The position numbers and the translations under genes were made by a program. 64,000 bases of DNA from Curtobacterium sp. MCLR17_007 (GTDB taxonomy: Bacteria > Actinomycetota > Actinomycetes > Actinomycetales > Microbacteriaceae): the NCBI RefSeq assembly GCF_003234655.2, contig NZ_CP126271.1, positions 3,224,001-3,288,000 of the forward strand, read 5' to 3'. Numbering within the stretch: the stretch's first letter is position 1; every line of letters starts with the position of its first letter. Below are positions 61,217 to 64,000 of this stretch, in pieces. Under the pieces are notes generated by a model. That model was not told the DNA's origin, searched no databases, and was given only the letters and a program-made list of their open reading frames with translations.

Positions 61217-62002
61217 TCAGCCCACTTGTCCGAGGAACGCGATCGCCGCTTCGCGGAACGCGCGCGACGTCGGGGCATTGAAGTGGTTGCGACCCGGGAT
61301 CTCGAAGAACGAGGCGTTCGGCGCCGCCTCGGCCAACCGGACGGCACTGTCGCGGATGCCGTCCTCGCTGCCCGCCGCCATCAGGACCGGCTGCGCGGGG
61401 GCGTTCAACGGCGTCGGCTCGACGCTGTCCCGCATGCCCTCGACCATCGCGACCAGGGCCCGCAGGTCATTGCCCTCGACGTTCGCCGCCATCGTCAGGT
61501 AGCCCTGCGTCACGCGGTCCTCCACCGGGGTGCCGTCGGTGATGTACGCCCACGCCTGGTCGACCCGGACGCGGCGCATCGGGTCGGCGTCCGGGATCCC
61601 GCCGAGGACGGCGCGCGTGATGCGGTCCGGGATGCGCTCGGCCGTGTGCCACCCGACGCGGGCACCGAGCGAGTACCCGAGGAAGGCGACGTCGTCGAGC
61701 AGGTAGGTGTCGATGACGGTCGTGACGTCGGCCACCAGCAGGTCCATCGAGTACGCGTCGGGCTCGTGCGGCTTCGACGACGCCCCGTGCCCACGCTGGT
61801 CGAGTGCCACCACGCGGTACCCGGCCCGGACCAGGTCGCGGGTCCACCCGGACGCGTGCCAGTTCAGCAGGGCCGCCGAGGCGAACCCGTGCACGGCCAC
61901 CACCGCGGGTGCGTCGGGGTCGCCGAAGTCGTAGGTGGCGATGCGTCGGCCGTCGGGCGACATGACGGCGCGGGGCTGGGGCGCTGCGGGGACGAGTGAC
62001 AT
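61217..62002 (-). CDS. Alpha/beta hydrolase
   Basis: 261 residues. Oxyanion HGFAS, nucleophile S111 in LGYSLGARVG, H240 in GRNHFNAP. Small-molecule esterase/lactonase type. TAGCCT lies 8 bp before ATG 62002. Divergent from nnrE with a shared 24-bp promoter zone. Confidence 0.92.
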   Translation of the reverse strand: MSLVPAAPQPRAVMSPDGRRIATYDFGDPDAPAVVAVHGFASAALLNWHASGWTRDLVRAGYRVVALDQRGHGASSKPHEPDAYSMDLLVADVTTVIDTYLLDDVAFLGYSLGARVGWHTAERIPDRITRAVLGGIPDADPMRRVRVDQAWAYITDGTPVEDRVTQGYLTMAANVEGNDLRALVAMVEGMRDSVEPTPLNAPAQPVLMAAGSEDGIRDSAVRLAEAAPNASFFEIPGRNHFNAPTSRAFREAAIAFLGQVG

Positions 62003-62026
62003 GACCTCTCAGGCTAGCGGGGCACT

Positions 62027-62728
62027 GTGGCGTCCATGGACGGCTACGGCGGCGATCAGGTTCGAGCGGCGGAGCGGCCCCACCTCGACGCGGGCGAACC
62101 CCTCATGCGGCGGGCAGCGGACGGGCTCGCGCACATCGTGGGTCGGCTCCTCGACGACCCGGCCGAGCGGCCGGACGACGGGCCGGGGTCGGTCCTGCTG
62201 CTGGTGGGCAGCGGCGACAACGGCGGTGACGCGCTGTTCGCGGGTGCCGCCCTGGCATCGGACGGGAGGCACGTGGAGGTGCTGCGCGTCGGCTCACGCG
62301 TGCACGAGGCGGGCCTGGCAGCGGCGCTGGGAGCCGGTGCGGTCCTCCTGGAGGGTGCGCCCGAACAGCTGGCGACGGACGCGGCGCTCCGCGCCGACCT
62401 GGTGCTCGACGCGGTCCTCGGCATCGGCGTGCACGGCGCGTCCGCGCTCCGTTCCCCGGCCCGCGAGGTCGTCCAGGCGATCCGCGAACTGGCCCGCGAC
62501 CAGCGCGCACCGTTCGTCGTCGCGGTCGACGTGCCGAGCGGCATCGACGTGGACACCGGGGCCGTGGCGGACGACCACGTGCTGCAGGCCGACGTCACCG
62601 TGACGTTCGGCGGGGTGAAGGCCGGGCTGCTGCGCGGCCCCGGTGCCACCCTGGCCGGTCGGATCGAACTGGTCGACGTCGGGATCGCGGACGACCTGGC
62701 CGCGACCGAGCCCCTCATCCGGACCTGA
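62027..62728 (+). CDS. nnrE: NAD(P)H-hydrate epimerase domain protein
   Basis: 233 residues, YjeF_N fold: QVRAAERPHLDAGEPLMRRA, GSGDNGGDALFAGA, VAVDVPSGIDVDTG. Epimerises damaged NAD(P)HX. The ADP-dependent dehydratase domain is not fused and not in the window. GTG 62027 or ATG 62036 are possible starts. Confidence 0.9.
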   Translation: MASMDGYGGDQVRAAERPHLDAGEPLMRRAADGLAHIVGRLLDDPAERPDDGPGSVLLLVGSGDNGGDALFAGAALASDGRHVEVLRVGSRVHEAGLAAALGAGAVLLEGAPEQLATDAALRADLVLDAVLGIGVHGASALRSPAREVVQAIRELARDQRAPFVVAVDVPSGIDVDTGAVADDHVLQADVTVTFGGVKAGLLRGPGATLAGRIELVDVGIADDLAATEPLIRT

Positions 62729-62752
62729 ACCGGTCGGCCCGTGCCCCGCGGG

Positions 62753-63694
62753 TCAGATCCCGCCGGCGTCCACACCGTGCTCGACCCCGCCGCGGGCCTC
62801 GAGCCAGGTGTCGACGAAGTGCCGGTAGTTCGCGGCGATGAGGTCCTGGGCAGCCGTGGTGTCGAGGTGCTCGCGGACGACGTCCTCGAGCGGTTCCTCC
62901 CAGTTGCTGCGGCCGATCGCGAACCCGACGAAGCCGTCGACCGACGCCGCGGTGCGCAGCCACGCGTCGAGCTGGTCCTGCGGGGCGTCGCGACCGAGGA
63001 CGATGCACTGCACGGCGTCCCGGCCGTCGCGACGCGCGGTGGCGACGACACGCTCGGCGTCCTCGCGTCGGTCGAGCCCCTCGAGCTTCCAGACGTCGGC
63101 CTCGACCCCGTGGTCCTGCAGGTACTCGAGCACCTGAACGACCAGGTCCGGGCGCAGGTCGCGGTCGTAGTCGTCGACGGAGGCCGTCTGCTCGTCGGTG
63201 CCGGGGACCAGGAGCTCCACCAGGAACGGCCGACCGGCGTCGTGCAGGGCAGCGGACACGGCGGCCAGGTCGTCGGCCTGCTGCGCACGACGGTCGGCGT
63301 CGAACGCGGGGTTGTCGCGGACGAGCACCTTCACCCAGTCCGGGTCGAAGGCGTCGACGTGGGCCATCCAGTCGGCGCCGTACTCGAGCTCGAACCACTC
63401 GCGACCGGAGCGCTCGACGGGCATGGCGAGCTGCAGCCCGGCCTCCTTCGTGAGCCGGGCGACGTCCGCGCCGTAGCGCTCGTCGACCAGCACCCCGGTG
63501 TGCTCGCGGGACGCGCCGGCGGCCAGTGCCGACAGCACCCCGCGGTAGACGAGCTGCTTGCCCGCGCGGACGCGCTCCGCCTCGGCCTCGTCCGCGGGTT
63601 CGCCGCCGGACTCGTCGTAGGTGTGCTCCAGCAGCGACGACCGCTGGTCCATCGCGAACAGGAAGAGGGGGTGGGATTCGTCGAGAACGGGCAT
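62753..63694 (-). CDS. DUF2090 aldolase-like protein
   Basis: 313 residues resembling the C-terminal aldolase part of IolC-type enzymes: FLFAMDQRSSLLEHTYDE, GVLVDERYGADVARLTKEAG, VWKLEGLDRREDAERVV, VGFAIGRSNWEEPL. Likely cleaves a phosphorylated keto sugar. No iol genes nearby. TAGACA is 6 bp before ATG 63694. Confidence 0.82.
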   Translation of the reverse strand: MPVLDESHPLFLFAMDQRSSLLEHTYDESGGEPADEAEAERVRAGKQLVYRGVLSALAAGASREHTGVLVDERYGADVARLTKEAGLQLAMPVERSGREWFELEYGADWMAHVDAFDPDWVKVLVRDNPAFDADRRAQQADDLAAVSAALHDAGRPFLVELLVPGTDEQTASVDDYDRDLRPDLVVQVLEYLQDHGVEADVWKLEGLDRREDAERVVATARRDGRDAVQCIVLGRDAPQDQLDAWLRTAASVDGFVGFAIGRSNWEEPLEDVVREHLDTTAAQDLIAANYRHFVDTWLEARGGVEHGVDAGGI

Positions 63695-63752
63695 GCCCCG
63701 TGTCTACTCGCGCCCCCGTGCACGCGGGCTCGGCGATCCGTACCCTCGGGGC

Positions 63753-64000
63753 ATGACGTTCAACGACGACTCGCAGCTGCAGGGCGGCAAGGTCAAGCGG
63801 CGCGGACGGACCACCGGCATCGCTGCGGGTGGTGTGGGCGGCGTGGCGATCCTGGTGTTCCTGATCGCGCAGTTCACCGGCGTCGACCTGAGCGGCGTCC
63901 TCGGCGACGGCAGCGGCGTCACCACGATCCAGCAGGACGGCTCCGACGCGTCGCCCGTCGCCGAGTGCCGCACGGGTCGTGACGCGAACGCCAGCATCGA
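63753..64000 (+). CDS. Neutral zinc metallopeptidase (YpfJ-like), C-terminus cut
   Basis: First 82 residues: MTFNDDSQLQGGKVKRRGR, one transmembrane segment (about 23-42), FTGVDLSGVLGDG, then an extracytoplasmic start with Cys. This N-terminus is typical of the putative neutral zinc metallopeptidase family. The HExxH site would lie outside the window. ATG is 6 bp behind TACCCT. Confidence 0.8.
   Translation, partial: MTFNDDSQLQGGKVKRRGRTTGIAAGGVGGVAILVFLIAQFTGVDLSGVLGDGSGVTTIQQDGSDASPVAECRTGRDANASI

Overview
The window is high-GC DNA from an actinobacterium of the family Microbacteriaceae; Curtobacterium is the best guess. This rests on gene content and order (IdeR-type regulator next to serC, cold-shock gene next to a DUF3027 gene, XPB helicase pair, two-component pair, groL, cspA, LytR_C, DUF3263, DUF2332, msrB) and on frequent leaderless promoters of the form TAnnnT-N6-(A/G)TG. 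No computed similarity search backs the genus.

Layout. 1-14.0 kb holds metabolic and regulatory genes: an SDR with a divergent LysR, kup, MarR, a LysR behind an 8-bp tandem repeat, a probable catabolic operon (HisD-like dehydrogenase, APC permease, C-N hydrolase), a secreted protein, a TetR-controlled membrane protein/TetR/GNAT operon, and a TetR/rhomboid-like pair. 14.0-36.9 kb is accessory. It is a string of mostly single-gene units (DUF2254, DUF1648-like, PASTA, two signal peptidases I in inverted orientation, GNATs, Nudix, LCP, MFS, methyltransferase, RmlC-like, tiny membrane proteins, a serine-recombinase remnant, two paralogous MerR/transporter modules, an SDR/tautomerase/TetR/VanZ cluster). 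The block is punctuated by about 20 copies of an imperfect ~26-bp palindrome with core GTAGCCGATCGGCTAC. Several copies supply the stop codon of the upstream gene. I found no clear copy outside this block. A tRNA-Arg(CCT) closes it.

37-64 kb is mostly core: epoxide hydrolase, arsC, SDR, a lipoprotein of the sugar/sorbosone dehydrogenase type, an HNH nuclease preceded by a 31-codon leader peptide and an attenuator-like hairpin, a NlpC/P60 hydrolase with an MtrA-like box, an IdeR-type regulator, serC, the cold-shock/DUF3027 pair, XPB helicase genes, a two-component system, groL with two CIRCE operators, cspA, LytR_C/DUF3263, DUF2332/GNAT, msrB, tRNA-Thr, an aldo-keto reductase, a hydrolase, nnrE and an aldolase-like gene. 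A 1.27-kb unit between the histidine kinase and groL carries an AbiEi/DUF559-type nuclease gene between 85-bp inverted repeats and looks mobile.

The strongest candidates for something new are (i) the palindrome-punctuated cassette-like array, (ii) the inverted-repeat-flanked DUF559 unit, (iii) the leader-peptide attenuator of the HNH gene, and (iv) the pair of MerR modules sharing one operator type. All positions were read by eye; identities quoted were counted by hand.
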